Below, one piece after another: positions 9,515 through 18,496 of a stretch of 64,000 nt of DNA. A program made the translations under genes and the position numbers. Origin of the DNA: Melioribacter sp051488665 (GTDB taxonomy: Bacteria; Bacteroidota; Ignavibacteria; Ignavibacteriales; Melioribacteraceae); NCBI RefSeq assembly GCF_051488665.1, contig NZ_JBPSEG010000002.1, positions 62,001 through 126,000 of the forward strand, read 5' to 3'. The stretch's first letter is position 1, and each line of letters starts with the position of its first letter. Below the pieces are notes generated by a model. The model was not told the DNA's origin, did no database searches, and saw nothing but the letters and a program-made list of their open reading frames with translations.

Positions 9515-11032
9515 TCAGTGTTTGAAATTTCTTATTCCTGTAAATATCATAGATATATTATTTTCATTAGCCGCTTTGATAACTTCTTCGTCGCGCACAG
9601 AGCCTCCGGGCTGAATAACGGAAACTACTCCGTATTTGGCAATTTCAATAAGACCGTCCGCAAAGGGAAAGAAGGCATCCGACGCCGCCACTGCACCCTC
9701 GAGATGATGACCGAATTGTTTTGCTTTAATAGCTGCAATTTTAGCCGAATCAACGCGCGACATTTGTCCGGCTCCAACGCCGAGCGCTTTGCCGTCTTTA
9801 ACGAAGACTATCGCATTCGACTTTGTATGTTTACAAACCACCCATGCAAATTTAAGGTCTTCGATTTCCGATCGAGTCGGCTCTCTTTCAGTTACCACCT
9901 TCATCATATTATCGGAAATTTTAGAATTATCTTTATCCTGAACCAACAAACCGCCGGGAACGCTTTTAATAACCGGCTGATTTTCGTCCGGATATTTTTT
10001 AATATGTATCAATCTTCTGTTCTTCTTCTTTTTCAATTCATCGAGCGCTTCTTCAGTGAAAGAAGGGGCGCAAACTATTTCCAGAAAAATATCGTTCAGT
10101 TTACGAGCCGTTTCTACATCCACTTCTTTATTGAAAGCCACGATACCGCCGAAGGCAGACACGGGATCGCCCGAAAGGGCTTTCTCGTAAGCTTCCGTAA
10201 CTGAATTGGCTACTGCGGCTCCGCACGGATTTGTATGTTTAATTATTGCGCAACCTGTTTTATCGAACTCAGAAACCAATTCCACGGCTGCTGTCAGGTC
10301 GATTATATTATTGTAAGACAATTCTTTCCCGTGCAACACTTCGAAGTAATCGGAGAAATCGCCAAACAACGTTGCTTTTTGGTGCGGGTTTTCGCCGTAC
10401 CTTAGCCGAAATGCCGTTTTGTAATTTAATCTGACTGCCGTCGGCTCGGGCAGAAATTCTTTCTCGAAAAAGTTGGCAATAATAGTATCGTACATCGAAG
10501 TATGAGAAAAAGCTTCGGCAGCCAATTTACTCCGCGTTTCCAAACTGATTTCACCTTCATTCAATTCTTGAAGGAAGCGCTCGTATTGATCGGGATTTGT
10601 GAGTACCGATACATATTTGTAATTCTTGGCTGCGGCTCTAATTAAACTCGGTCCGCCTATATCGATATTTTCAATTTTAACTTGGAGCGAAATGTCATCA
10701 CGGTTAACAACCTGAGGAAAAGGATAGAGATTGACGCAAACTATATCAATCGGAACGATATTATTTTCAGCCGCCTGTCGAATATCCTCTTCCAAATCGC
10801 GTCGCATTAAAATACCGCCGAAGATTTTCGGATTCAGCGTTTTAACCCGTCCTGAGAAAATTTCCGGATAAGAAGTAAAATCGCTAATCTCAGTACATTC
10901 GACGCCGTTATCCATCAAAGTTTTGGCTGTCTTACCTGTGGCAAGTATGCCGTATTTATGCTTGATAAGTTCCGAAGCAAATTCGACTATATTAGTCTTA
11001 TCCGATACGCTTATTAAAGCTAACTTTTTCAA
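9515..11032 (-). CDS. purH: Bifunctional AICAR transformylase / IMP cyclohydrolase
   Basis: Catalyses the last two steps of IMP synthesis. The N-terminal MGS-like domain (SVSDKTNIVEFASELIKHKY, ILATGKTAKTLMDNGV) forms IMP from FAICAR. The C-terminal formyltransferase domain holds the KHTNPCGAAVA block with the catalytic Lys/His and the VSVIQPGGSVRDEEVI segment. Length of 505 matches the family. It starts 4 bases after the purN stop, so the two formyl-tetrahydrofolate-dependent purine enzymes are paired. Confidence 0.97.
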   Translation of the reverse strand: MKKLALISVSDKTNIVEFASELIKHKYGILATGKTAKTLMDNGVECTEISDFTSYPEIFSGRVKTLNPKIFGGILMRRDLEEDIRQAAENNIVPIDIVCVNLYPFPQVVNRDDISLQVKIENIDIGGPSLIRAAAKNYKYVSVLTNPDQYERFLQELNEGEISLETRSKLAAEAFSHTSMYDTIIANFFEKEFLPEPTAVRLNYKTAFRLRYGENPHQKATLFGDFSDYFEVLHGKELSYNNIIDLTAAVELVSEFDKTGCAIIKHTNPCGAAVANSVTEAYEKALSGDPVSAFGGIVAFNKEVDVETARKLNDIFLEIVCAPSFTEEALDELKKKKNRRLIHIKKYPDENQPVIKSVPGGLLVQDKDNSKISDNMMKVVTEREPTRSEIEDLKFAWVVCKHTKSNAIVFVKDGKALGVGAGQMSRVDSAKIAAIKAKQFGHHLEGAVAASDAFFPFADGLIEIAKYGVVSVIQPGGSVRDEEVIKAANENNISMIFTGIRNFKH

Positions 11033-11036
11033 TTTT

Positions 11037-11648
11037 TTACTCCGCTATAATTACTCTGTTATTTTGAATACTGATTTTGCCTTCGGCAAATTTTTCTACT
11101 GTGTACGGAAGAATTTCATGTTCAATTTTCAAAACTCGTTCTGCAATTTCCTCGGGCGATTTTACATCCGATATATCGACGCACTTTTGCAAAATAATTT
11201 TGCCGTTGTCATAAATTTTATCTACGAAATGAATCGTGGCGCCGGATACTTTTGCAGACGAATTAAAAACAGCCTTATGCACATTGAGTCCGTACATTCC
11301 TTTTCCGCCGAAAGCCGGCAGTATAGCCGGATGTATATTAATAATCTTATTTTCGAATGCATCGACAAAACTGTCGGGAATTTTCTTCAAAAAACCGGCA
11401 AGAACTATTAATTCCACACCGCGGTTCTTGAGTACTCCTATTAAGTCGTCATAGCTAATAAAATCCCCTTTGGTTTCATCTGCAACATAATGAACGGGGA
11501 TATTATTCATTTTCGCGTATTCAACCGCCGCGCAATCGATACGATTGCTTATTAACGCAACGATTTTAATTTTATCAGCGGATACTTTTTCGTTAATGGC
11601 TCTGAAATTTGAGCCCCGTCCCGACACAAACACTGCAATATTAATCAT
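11037..11648 (-). CDS. purN: Phosphoribosylglycinamide formyltransferase
   Basis: Transfers formyl from 10-formyl-THF to GAR in purine synthesis. The substrate and folate motifs are visible: VFVSGRGSNFRAI at the N-terminus, LAGFLKKIPDSFV, and the active-site stretch INIHPAILPAFGGKGMYG followed by SGATIHFVDKIYDNG with the catalytic Asn/His/Asp pattern. 203 residues, normal length. It lies 21 bases after the TPR-protein gene and just before purH. Confidence 0.96.
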   Translation of the reverse strand: MINIAVFVSGRGSNFRAINEKVSADKIKIVALISNRIDCAAVEYAKMNNIPVHYVADETKGDFISYDDLIGVLKNRGVELIVLAGFLKKIPDSFVDAFENKIINIHPAILPAFGGKGMYGLNVHKAVFNSSAKVSGATIHFVDKIYDNGKIILQKCVDISDVKSPEEIAERVLKIEHEILPYTVEKFAEGKISIQNNRVIIAE

Positions 11649-11669
11649 AAATCGTTCAATATTTGCCGA

Positions 11670-13172
11670 CTAATTAATTCTCTTGTTTAGTTTTCTCTTC
11701 AAATTTTCTATTGACGCCTGTATATAATCGATAAAATCATATTTATTATTATCTTCGGCTAAAGTCAAGTAGTGCAAAGCTTTTTCATAATTTTTCTGCG
11801 AATAATAAGAAGCAGCCGTCAGAAAATAGGATTTGGGAATAATCCAAAAGAATTTGTTTATTTTGATTTTGTGAATATTTTCAGAATAATAAATCGATTC
11901 ATCATACTTCTTTAAACCGTAAGCAGCTTCGGAAAGATAGAGCAACGCAAAGGCTTTTTTAACTCCCGTCAATGAATCCGCATAAACGCTTAATGTGTCA
12001 TATACCTGTTTGTACCTCGTTGCGCAGATGTTATTACTCATACGAATTAATAATAAATCTTCATCGTTTATACCCGAGTCTTTAAAATAAGAAGCCAATT
12101 TTTTAGCGTAGGCGTCCTCGAATAAGTCAGGGTTGCCTTCGTCTATTCTTTCGAGGCTTACATAAAAAGAATCGTTCAGTCCTAAAAACTTAAAACAGAG
12201 AGCCGATTTCAGCGCGGTTTCACTCAGGTAGTCCGGTTCGCGGGCGGTATCATAATAGATTTTATAATTTTCGAGAGCTTTAGCAAAGTTATTTCTACAA
12301 AAATAAATATTGGCAATTCTGTAACGAGCCAGAGCCGAAATCTGAGGAAATTCTTCTTTGTTAATCTTAATTACCTTATTGAATAAAGAGAGCGCATTAT
12401 CGAGCTTGTGTTTCTTAAACCGAACAAGTCCCTGCTGATAAACGAATAAACTGTTGCCGGGATATTTTTCAACAAGTTTATTAATGTATATTTCAGCGCT
12501 GTCATACTCGGCAATATAGTCGACATAAATTTTAGATAGATGGAATGCGGCTTCTGTCCTGTCGTATTTTCCTTTTTCGTACGCAAGTTTTATGTATCTG
12601 AGCCCCCTTGCTTTATCGGAGGAAAGTCCGGTAAGATTCAAAGTCCATCCCAAAAATTCGGGTATAAAACTCATTGCATAATCGAAAAGACCGAGTCCGA
12701 GATAAGCGTCGTAAAACTTAGGATTAATTTCCAGAGTAGTATTGAACAGTTTAACCGCTTTTTTGCTGTACCAGAAAGCGTCTACTGCGGAATTATTAAT
12801 GGCATAAGCCATCGCTCTTAACGAAGCCAGATTGCCGGACATATAAGTATAATAAGCGTTCTGGGGTTTATTTGATAACAGGAGGTCTAATTTTTCCTCT
12901 GTCAATTCGGCAAATTTAAGGAAGACATAATATTGTCCGATATCATGGCTTGCCAGGAACGACCAGAAATAAAGTTGTGCAATACGAAAATAACCGTCGG
13001 GTAAATTCGGTTCGGCGTCTAAGACTTTATTGTATAATTCTTCGGCTGCTTTGAATTCGAGATTATAAGCTTTGTTCAATCCCTGATTTAATAAATATTC
13101 CCTTCTGCTTTGAGAAAACGAGCTCGTAAAAAAAAGAAAAGAAAGGAAAACAAAAAGTAATTTTCCGTTCAC
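11670..13172 (-). CDS. Secreted tetratricopeptide-repeat protein, function unknown
   Basis: A signal peptide (residues about 1-20, MNGKLLFVFLSFLFFTSSFS) precedes helical TPR-like repeats over most of the 500 residues; recognisable units include AAEELYNKVLDAEPNLPDGY, LFNTTLEINPKFYDAYLGLG and SLFNKVIKINKEEFPQISAL. It is probably periplasmic and acts as a protein-interaction scaffold. It overlaps the pyrG stop by 4 bases and precedes purN, so it is co-transcribed with nucleotide genes and upstream of mreBCD. Whether it serves wall synthesis is only a guess from position. No enzymatic domain is visible. Confidence 0.8.
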   Translation of the reverse strand: MNGKLLFVFLSFLFFTSSFSQSRREYLLNQGLNKAYNLEFKAAEELYNKVLDAEPNLPDGYFRIAQLYFWSFLASHDIGQYYVFLKFAELTEEKLDLLLSNKPQNAYYTYMSGNLASLRAMAYAINNSAVDAFWYSKKAVKLFNTTLEINPKFYDAYLGLGLFDYAMSFIPEFLGWTLNLTGLSSDKARGLRYIKLAYEKGKYDRTEAAFHLSKIYVDYIAEYDSAEIYINKLVEKYPGNSLFVYQQGLVRFKKHKLDNALSLFNKVIKINKEEFPQISALARYRIANIYFCRNNFAKALENYKIYYDTAREPDYLSETALKSALCFKFLGLNDSFYVSLERIDEGNPDLFEDAYAKKLASYFKDSGINDEDLLLIRMSNNICATRYKQVYDTLSVYADSLTGVKKAFALLYLSEAAYGLKKYDESIYYSENIHKIKINKFFWIIPKSYFLTAASYYSQKNYEKALHYLTLAEDNNKYDFIDYIQASIENLKRKLNKRIN

Positions 13173-14794
13173 TTTTTCTCCCGGGAATAATTAAACGCCG
13201 CTTTGACAAATTCCCTGAACAACGGGTGAGCTTTGGTAGCTCTCGATTTTAATTCCGGATGGAACTGACAACCGACAAACCAGGGATGGTCTTCAATTTC
13301 TATCATTTCCACGAGATTTTCGTCGGGCGACAAACCGCTGAAAATCATACCGTGTTTTTCCAACACAGATCTGAATTTGTTATTTACCTCGTAACGGTGT
13401 CGATGGCGTTCTGATATTTTTTGTTTTTTATATGCTTCGAAAGCTTTGGTTTTCTTTTTGATTACGCAGGGATATGCTCCGAGACGCATAGTTGCGCCTT
13501 TCACTTTCACTTTTGCCTGGTCGGGCATAATGTGAATTACATTGTAAGGGCTTCGGCTGCGGAATTCCTGACTGTTGGCAGATTTAATTCCGCACACATT
13601 GCGCGCAAATTCTATAACTGCGCACTGCAATCCGAGGCATATACCGAAGAACGGTATTTTATTTTCTCTGGCGTATTGAATTGCTTTAATTTTGCCTTCA
13701 ATGCCGCGTTCGCCGAATCCTCCCGGTATTAACAGCCCGTCAAAATCTTTAAGTAAAGGTTCTGCGCCTTTTTCTTCGATTTCTTCCGAAGAAATGAATT
13801 CGGTTTCAACTTTCAAATCATTTTCCGCCCCGGCATGAATAAACGCTTCGGATATGCTTTTGTAGGCGTCTTTATTTTCAATATACTTGCCGCAGATGGC
13901 AATCTTTACTTTATTTTCCGCGTGCAATACTTTATCTACGAATTCTTTCCATCCGTCGAGTTTGATTGTAATATCGGGCAGTTTTAGTCTGTCGAGTACA
14001 ATCCTGTCCAATTCCTGTTCGTGCAGCACGAGCGGCACTTCATAAATTGTCGAGCAATCGTAGGCGGAAATAACCGCTTCGGTTTTAACGTTTGTAAAGA
14101 GAGCTATTTTCTCGCGTATTTCCCGCGGCAGTTTTTCTTCCGACCTGCAGACGAGTATATTGGGTTGAATTCCGAGTTCGAGCAGATTTTTGACGCTGTG
14201 CTGAGTCGGTTTGGTTTTCATTTCGCCGGCGGAAGAGATATACGGCACAAGGGTCACGTGAATACTTATGGCGTTTTTCCTGCCGCTTTCCAGCATAATT
14301 TGGCGCATTGCTTCAATAAAAGGAAGACTTTCGATATCGCCTACCGTACCGCCGATTTCGGTAATAACAATATCGTATTTACCCGACTCGCCCAACAATC
14401 TCATTCTTCTTTTAATTTCGTCGGTAATGTGCGGAATCACCTGAACTGTAGCGCCTAAAAAATCGCCTCTGCGTTCCTTTGTAATTACTTCATTATAAAC
14501 CTGCCCTGTGGTCGTATTGTTAGCCCGCGACATGTCGACGTCAAGGAAACGTTCATAATGTCCCAGGTCGAGGTCGGTTTCGGCTCCGTCATCAGTTACA
14601 TAGACTTCTCCGTGCTGGAACGGATTCATAGTGCCGGGATCGACATTTATATAAGGATCGAATTTTTGAATAGTTACGCTGTATCCTCTTAATTTAAGCA
14701 GGAGCCCGAGCGACGAAGCAGTAATGCCTTTTCCCAACGACGAGACTACTCCGCCCGTGACAAATATGTACTTTACCTTCTTCTTATGTGCCAT
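13169..14794 (-). CDS. pyrG: CTP synthase (glutamine-hydrolysing)
   Basis: Aminates UTP to CTP. The N-terminal synthetase domain begins KYIFVTGGVVSSLGKGITAS (P-loop) and contains KFDPYINVDPGTMNPFQHGE. The C-terminal class I glutamine amidotransferase has PGGFGERGIEGK, the Cys nucleophile in FFGICLGLQCAV near residue 383, and the His-Glu pair in QFHPELKSR near 513. 541 residues, full length. It heads the nucleotide part of the block and overlaps the TPR gene. The 93 bases between it and the lytic transglycosylase gene are AT-rich with no promoter I could call. Confidence 0.97.
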   Translation of the reverse strand: MAHKKKVKYIFVTGGVVSSLGKGITASSLGLLLKLRGYSVTIQKFDPYINVDPGTMNPFQHGEVYVTDDGAETDLDLGHYERFLDVDMSRANNTTTGQVYNEVITKERRGDFLGATVQVIPHITDEIKRRMRLLGESGKYDIVITEIGGTVGDIESLPFIEAMRQIMLESGRKNAISIHVTLVPYISSAGEMKTKPTQHSVKNLLELGIQPNILVCRSEEKLPREIREKIALFTNVKTEAVISAYDCSTIYEVPLVLHEQELDRIVLDRLKLPDITIKLDGWKEFVDKVLHAENKVKIAICGKYIENKDAYKSISEAFIHAGAENDLKVETEFISSEEIEEKGAEPLLKDFDGLLIPGGFGERGIEGKIKAIQYARENKIPFFGICLGLQCAVIEFARNVCGIKSANSQEFRSRSPYNVIHIMPDQAKVKVKGATMRLGAYPCVIKKKTKAFEAYKKQKISERHRHRYEVNNKFRSVLEKHGMIFSGLSPDENLVEMIEIEDHPWFVGCQFHPELKSRATKAHPLFREFVKAAFNYSREKK

Positions 14795-14887
14795 TTTTCT
14801 TAATTTTTATTAGAATTTTTTTAAAATGAAAAATAAAAAAAATTGTCCACATCTGTAGTAAAAATTTTATAAAAAGCGGCTATAATG

Positions 14888-15811
14888 TTACTTATCGGGA
14901 ATTTTTATGCTGTAGATTTTACCTTTGCGCGACGGTAAGTAATTGTCCCTCAGCCAGGGATTCAATAGTTTAAGTTCTTTGTATGAAGAGCCGTGACGTT
15001 TTGCGAAATCGGCAAGATCTTTTATTCCGTGTCTTACATTAACTGTTTTGTATCTGTACGGTTTGTAGAGTTCCTCCCGTTCTACAAAATACCCGTATTT
15101 TGCGGGATGAGTCATGATTTCTTTTATAGCCAGTATGCGCGCAACAAATCGGAAAGTTTCTTCATTTAAATAGAGCTCGTAATAGTTATCCTCTTTTTGT
15201 CTGTCAATCTGTCGGTCGATTCCGTTTGTTCCGTAATTATATGATGCCGCTGCCATAGTCCAGCTTTTGTATTTTGCGAAAGAATCCTTAATATATTTAC
15301 AAGCCGCTTCGGTAGCTTTTTCAACGTCGTACCTTTCGTCGACCGCTTTCGATATTTCCAATCCGTACTTAATTGCAGCCGGTTCGGTCAACTGCCAGAA
15401 ACCCGCGGCTCCCGCAGGCGATACCGCATTTGTTAAATTGCTCTCAATTACCGCCATATATTTGAAATCGTCCGGAACGCCGTGTTTTCTAAGTATAGGT
15501 TCAATAACTGGGAACCATCTGTTTGCCCTTTTTAGATTGAGCAGAGTGGATGAATTCCAATGCACATTAATTAATATTTCGCGTTCAACGCGTTCATATA
15601 CATCCTCAATATTCATCGGAGCAGGCTCGCCGCAAAAATCGATCCGAGTCGGTATTTCGGGCGCGAATACTTTGTATTCAGGATTTTTAAATTCCACCGT
15701 AATTTTACGATAATTTTCGTGGCGAAGAATATAAATCAATATCAGTGCAAGTATGATAACCGCAGCAGATAATAAAGTTATCGGTATATAATAAAGGTTT
15801 TCTCTTTTCAT
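14888..15811 (-). CDS. Membrane-anchored lytic transglycosylase (SLT/MltD-like, GH23)
   Basis: One N-terminal membrane helix (about residues 8-28) is followed by an SLT-type catalytic domain. The catalytic Glu near residue 121 sits in MAVIESNLTNAVSPAGAAGF followed by WQL, then AAASYNYGTNGIDRQI. The last 50 residues (RHGIKDLADFAKRHGSSYKE, LNPWLRDNYLPS) resemble a LysM peptidoglycan-binding module. The order matches MltD-type family 1D enzymes, although only one LysM-like repeat is present. It cleaves glycan strands to 1,6-anhydro ends. It lies upstream of pyrG and the mre genes on the same strand. Confidence 0.85.
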   Translation of the reverse strand: MKRENLYYIPITLLSAAVIILALILIYILRHENYRKITVEFKNPEYKVFAPEIPTRIDFCGEPAPMNIEDVYERVEREILINVHWNSSTLLNLKRANRWFPVIEPILRKHGVPDDFKYMAVIESNLTNAVSPAGAAGFWQLTEPAAIKYGLEISKAVDERYDVEKATEAACKYIKDSFAKYKSWTMAAASYNYGTNGIDRQIDRQKEDNYYELYLNEETFRFVARILAIKEIMTHPAKYGYFVEREELYKPYRYKTVNVRHGIKDLADFAKRHGSSYKELKLLNPWLRDNYLPSRKGKIYSIKIPDK

Positions 15812-15813
15812 AT

Positions 15814-15843
15814 AAAAAAAAAGCTGCCCTGTGGGGGCAGCTT
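15814..15843 (-). terminator. Rho-independent terminator after citrate synthase
   Basis: On the minus strand a GC-rich stem (AGCTGCCC paired with GGGCAGCT, short loop) is followed by a run of nine T. It fills the gap between the gltA stop and the transglycosylase start and separates the two transcription units. Confidence 0.85.
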
Positions 15844-15850
15844 CGATTTG

Positions 15851-17161
15851 CTAAGATTTTTTTCCGAATGCAATTTCTTCGAGCATATCCGTAGTAACAG
15901 ATTTTGGACGTTCGATCGGATATCCGAGACCGCGCGCCCATATGATGTTTGAGCATACTCCTAAAGCTCTTCCGATACCGAAAAGTACGGTATAGAATTC
16001 GTACTCTCTTACTCCGTAATGCCATTGAATAACGCCCGATTGAGCGTCGACGTTAGGCCACGGATTCTTTGCTTTGCCCTGTTCTAACAATATTGGAGGA
16101 ACAACTTTGAACAAGAGGTCTACATATTTAAATATCGGATCATCCGGCAGGTGTTTCAAACAGAACTCTCTTTGAGCCATGTATCTCGGATCGGTTTTTC
16201 TCAAAACGGCATGTCCGAATCCCGGAATAACTTTACCCGATTTAAGAGTATCCCAAACGAACTTTTTCATTTCTTCTTCCGTAGGTATTTTACCGCCCAT
16301 CGAATCCATAACGCCCTGCAGCCATCTGAGCACTTCCTCGTTGGCAAGACCGTGCAAAGGACCGGCTAGACCGTTTAGCATAGCGCTGATAGCATAATAA
16401 ATATCGGACAAAGCGCTGGCAACTAGATGCCCCGTATGAGCGCTGACATTGCCGCTTTCGTGGTCGCTGTGAAGTATAAAATAGAGGCGGGCAACGTCGT
16501 CGTAAGGCCTGTCGATGCCCATCATGTGAGCAAAATTGCCTCCCATGTCGAGGTCGGGATCGCTCGGGATTATATCGCCGTCTTTATATTTCCATCTGTA
16601 AATATGAGCCGCTATTTCGGGTATTTTAGCCAGCAAATTCATTGCGTCTTCGTAGTAAGCCGACCAATAATCTGTCTTTTTAATTCCTTTTCTGTATTCT
16701 TTATCGAATACCGAGTCGAGGTGCATCGACATGATCGCCGTTGCAAACATCGTCATCGGGTGGGAATCTTTCGGCATAGCATGAAGAATATCAAAAACAT
16801 ATTGAGGCACTTTTTTGCGGGCGTTAAATTCTTTGTGAACTTCTTCGACTTCCTGCATAGTAGGAATATCGCCCGTCAGCAAGAGATAGAGAAATCCTTC
16901 CACATATGGCATTTCGGCGCCCGGTACCTTCGGAAGTTTTTCGAGCACTTCAGGTATTGTGTACCCTCTGAAACGGATTCCTTCAAAGGGGTCGAGATAT
17001 GAAATATCAGTAACCAGGCATTTAATACCTCTCATCCCTCCTATAACCTGGCTGATTTTCACCTCGTCTACTTTCACGTCTCCGTACTCCTTAACCAAAC
17101 GTTCGGTTCGGGGTCTGTGCTGTAGAATCTTTTCTTCGAGTTTTTTCTTAAGTGACGACAT
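15851..17161 (-). CDS. gltA: Citrate synthase, eukaryote-like type
   Basis: Condenses oxaloacetate and acetyl-CoA. At 436 residues, with SYLDPFEGIRFRGYTIPEVL, MTMFATAIMSMHLDSVF and GLAGPLHGLANEEVLRWLQG, it resembles the mitochondrial-type enzymes found in some bacteria (for example Geobacter and some Bacteroidota) more than the E. coli hexameric type. The catalytic His residues are in GPLHGLAN and in GFGHAVLRKTDPRY near 315; the Asp is in PNVDAQSGVIQWHYG. A GGAGGGAT ribosome-binding site precedes the ATG. Followed by a strong terminator. The type call is by recognition. Confidence 0.95.
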   Translation of the reverse strand: MSSLKKKLEEKILQHRPRTERLVKEYGDVKVDEVKISQVIGGMRGIKCLVTDISYLDPFEGIRFRGYTIPEVLEKLPKVPGAEMPYVEGFLYLLLTGDIPTMQEVEEVHKEFNARKKVPQYVFDILHAMPKDSHPMTMFATAIMSMHLDSVFDKEYRKGIKKTDYWSAYYEDAMNLLAKIPEIAAHIYRWKYKDGDIIPSDPDLDMGGNFAHMMGIDRPYDDVARLYFILHSDHESGNVSAHTGHLVASALSDIYYAISAMLNGLAGPLHGLANEEVLRWLQGVMDSMGGKIPTEEEMKKFVWDTLKSGKVIPGFGHAVLRKTDPRYMAQREFCLKHLPDDPIFKYVDLLFKVVPPILLEQGKAKNPWPNVDAQSGVIQWHYGVREYEFYTVLFGIGRALGVCSNIIWARGLGYPIERPKSVTTDMLEEIAFGKKS

Positions 17162-17198
17162 AATCCCTCCGTAATTTATTTGAGTGTTCTATTCACAA

Positions 17199-18494
17199 TC
17201 AGTCGTTTACTCGAGTGCTATTAAAAATTTCAAGTGATACGTTTTCCGCGCTCTGAACCGCGCTTTCTATAGTAGCCGGCAATTCCGGTATAGTCCAGTC
17301 GCCTCCAATAAATAAATTTTCTACTTTTGCAGTAATTCCGGTATTATTTAACAACCTTTCGCCAGAAGGAACAAAAGTTGCCCTTTTTTCTTTAATAATT
17401 CTGAAACTTCTCACCGATTTTCTGTTAAATATAGGAAAAAATAATTCTAAATTCGAGTATAATTCGGATAATAAATCTGCATTATTCTTTTTTATTAATT
17501 TTCCCGCCGAGCTGGAAGTTATCGATAGATATTTCCCATGATTGAAAAGCCAATGGTAATCCGTTCCAAGCAAAGCATAATACTTTTCAGTAAAAGGATT
17601 ATCTTCCAAAAACAAGTGAATATTGAGTATCGGAGAGTATTCAAGGGAAGGGATACCGGAACTGAGGCTACCGTTAAAATTAATTTTACTTAATGCATGA
17701 GCCGGCAACGCTGTAACGACCATGTCAAAATCATCGTAAACGTTGTTTGCGGTAACAATTTTCGTGATTAATCCACCATCAATCCGGAATTCCAGAACGC
17801 GATCGGATAGAAAAATGCGCCCGCCTTTAGCTAAAATAAAATCTTTCGATTTTTCAATATACATCGCTCTCAAATTCTTACGAGGCAGAATGAATTTATA
17901 CCCTTCCTTTCCGGAAAAGAATATTCTCTTAATCACATTTTTGAAAACGGATGCCGAAGCTTTTTCGGGATCGGCATTCAGGGCGCCTACGCACAAAACT
18001 TTCCAGAAATTTTCAATTGCTTCGTCAGTTTGATTATTATTTTTCAACCAACGAGAAACGCTGACATTTAATTCCCTGTCATTCTCCCCTATTCTAATTT
18101 TCAACATCAGCGCGAGGATACGAAGTCGGCTTTTCCAATTAACGGCGTCAAAGTTAGTAATTGCGTCGATTAAGTTAAGAGGATAAAATTCGTCGATAGC
18201 CCGGAGATATGATATTCCTTTATCCGGTTTTATGAACGGGACCCTCAAAGGTAAACGTTCGATTTCGGATTCTGCGCCTATTAATTTCAGGAAACGAAGA
18301 GTTGATTTATAGCAACCCATTAACAGATGCTGCCCGTTATCGAATTCCAAACCCGAATCAGGTTCGAATATCGTATAGGCTCTTCCTCCCAATTTTGGAG
18401 AAGCTTCGAGCAGCGTAACTTTATATCCTTTTTCGGAAAGAAAAACCGAAGCGGCTAAACCCGACAGTCCCCCTCCGACAACTATGATTTTCAT
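17199..18494 (-). CDS. hpnE: Hydroxysqualene dehydroxylase (amine-oxidase-family FAD enzyme)
   Basis: Expected to reduce hydroxysqualene to squalene using FAD. The Rossmann motif at the N-terminus is IIVVGGGLSGLAASVFLSEK and then LLEASPKLGGRAYTI; the C-terminal FAD-contact segment is NLFIGGDWTIPELPATIESA. It is 431 residues from the ATG at 18494; the frame also opens with TTG at 18500, which overlaps the hpnD stop. By sequence alone it could be a phytoene/carotenoid desaturase relative. Its place after two squalene/phytoene synthase paralogs, with near-overlapping junctions, supports HpnE. Confidence 0.85.
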   Translation of the reverse strand: MKIIVVGGGLSGLAASVFLSEKGYKVTLLEASPKLGGRAYTIFEPDSGLEFDNGQHLLMGCYKSTLRFLKLIGAESEIERLPLRVPFIKPDKGISYLRAIDEFYPLNLIDAITNFDAVNWKSRLRILALMLKIRIGENDRELNVSVSRWLKNNNQTDEAIENFWKVLCVGALNADPEKASASVFKNVIKRIFFSGKEGYKFILPRKNLRAMYIEKSKDFILAKGGRIFLSDRVLEFRIDGGLITKIVTANNVYDDFDMVVTALPAHALSKINFNGSLSSGIPSLEYSPILNIHLFLEDNPFTEKYYALLGTDYHWLFNHGKYLSITSSSAGKLIKKNNADLLSELYSNLELFFPIFNRKSVRSFRIIKEKRATFVPSGERLLNNTGITAKVENLFIGGDWTIPELPATIESAVQSAENVSLEIFNSTRVND

Positions 18495-18496
18495 AC

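Noticed and set aside
9518..10204. Long plus-strand open frame (228 codons) opposite purH
   Set aside because: It lies wholly antisense to an unmistakable purH, has a Phe/Arg/Asn-rich composition and no domain; a shadow frame.
16427..17002. 191-codon plus-strand frame opposite citrate synthase
   Set aside because: Shadow of gltA; composition and lack of motifs argue against coding.
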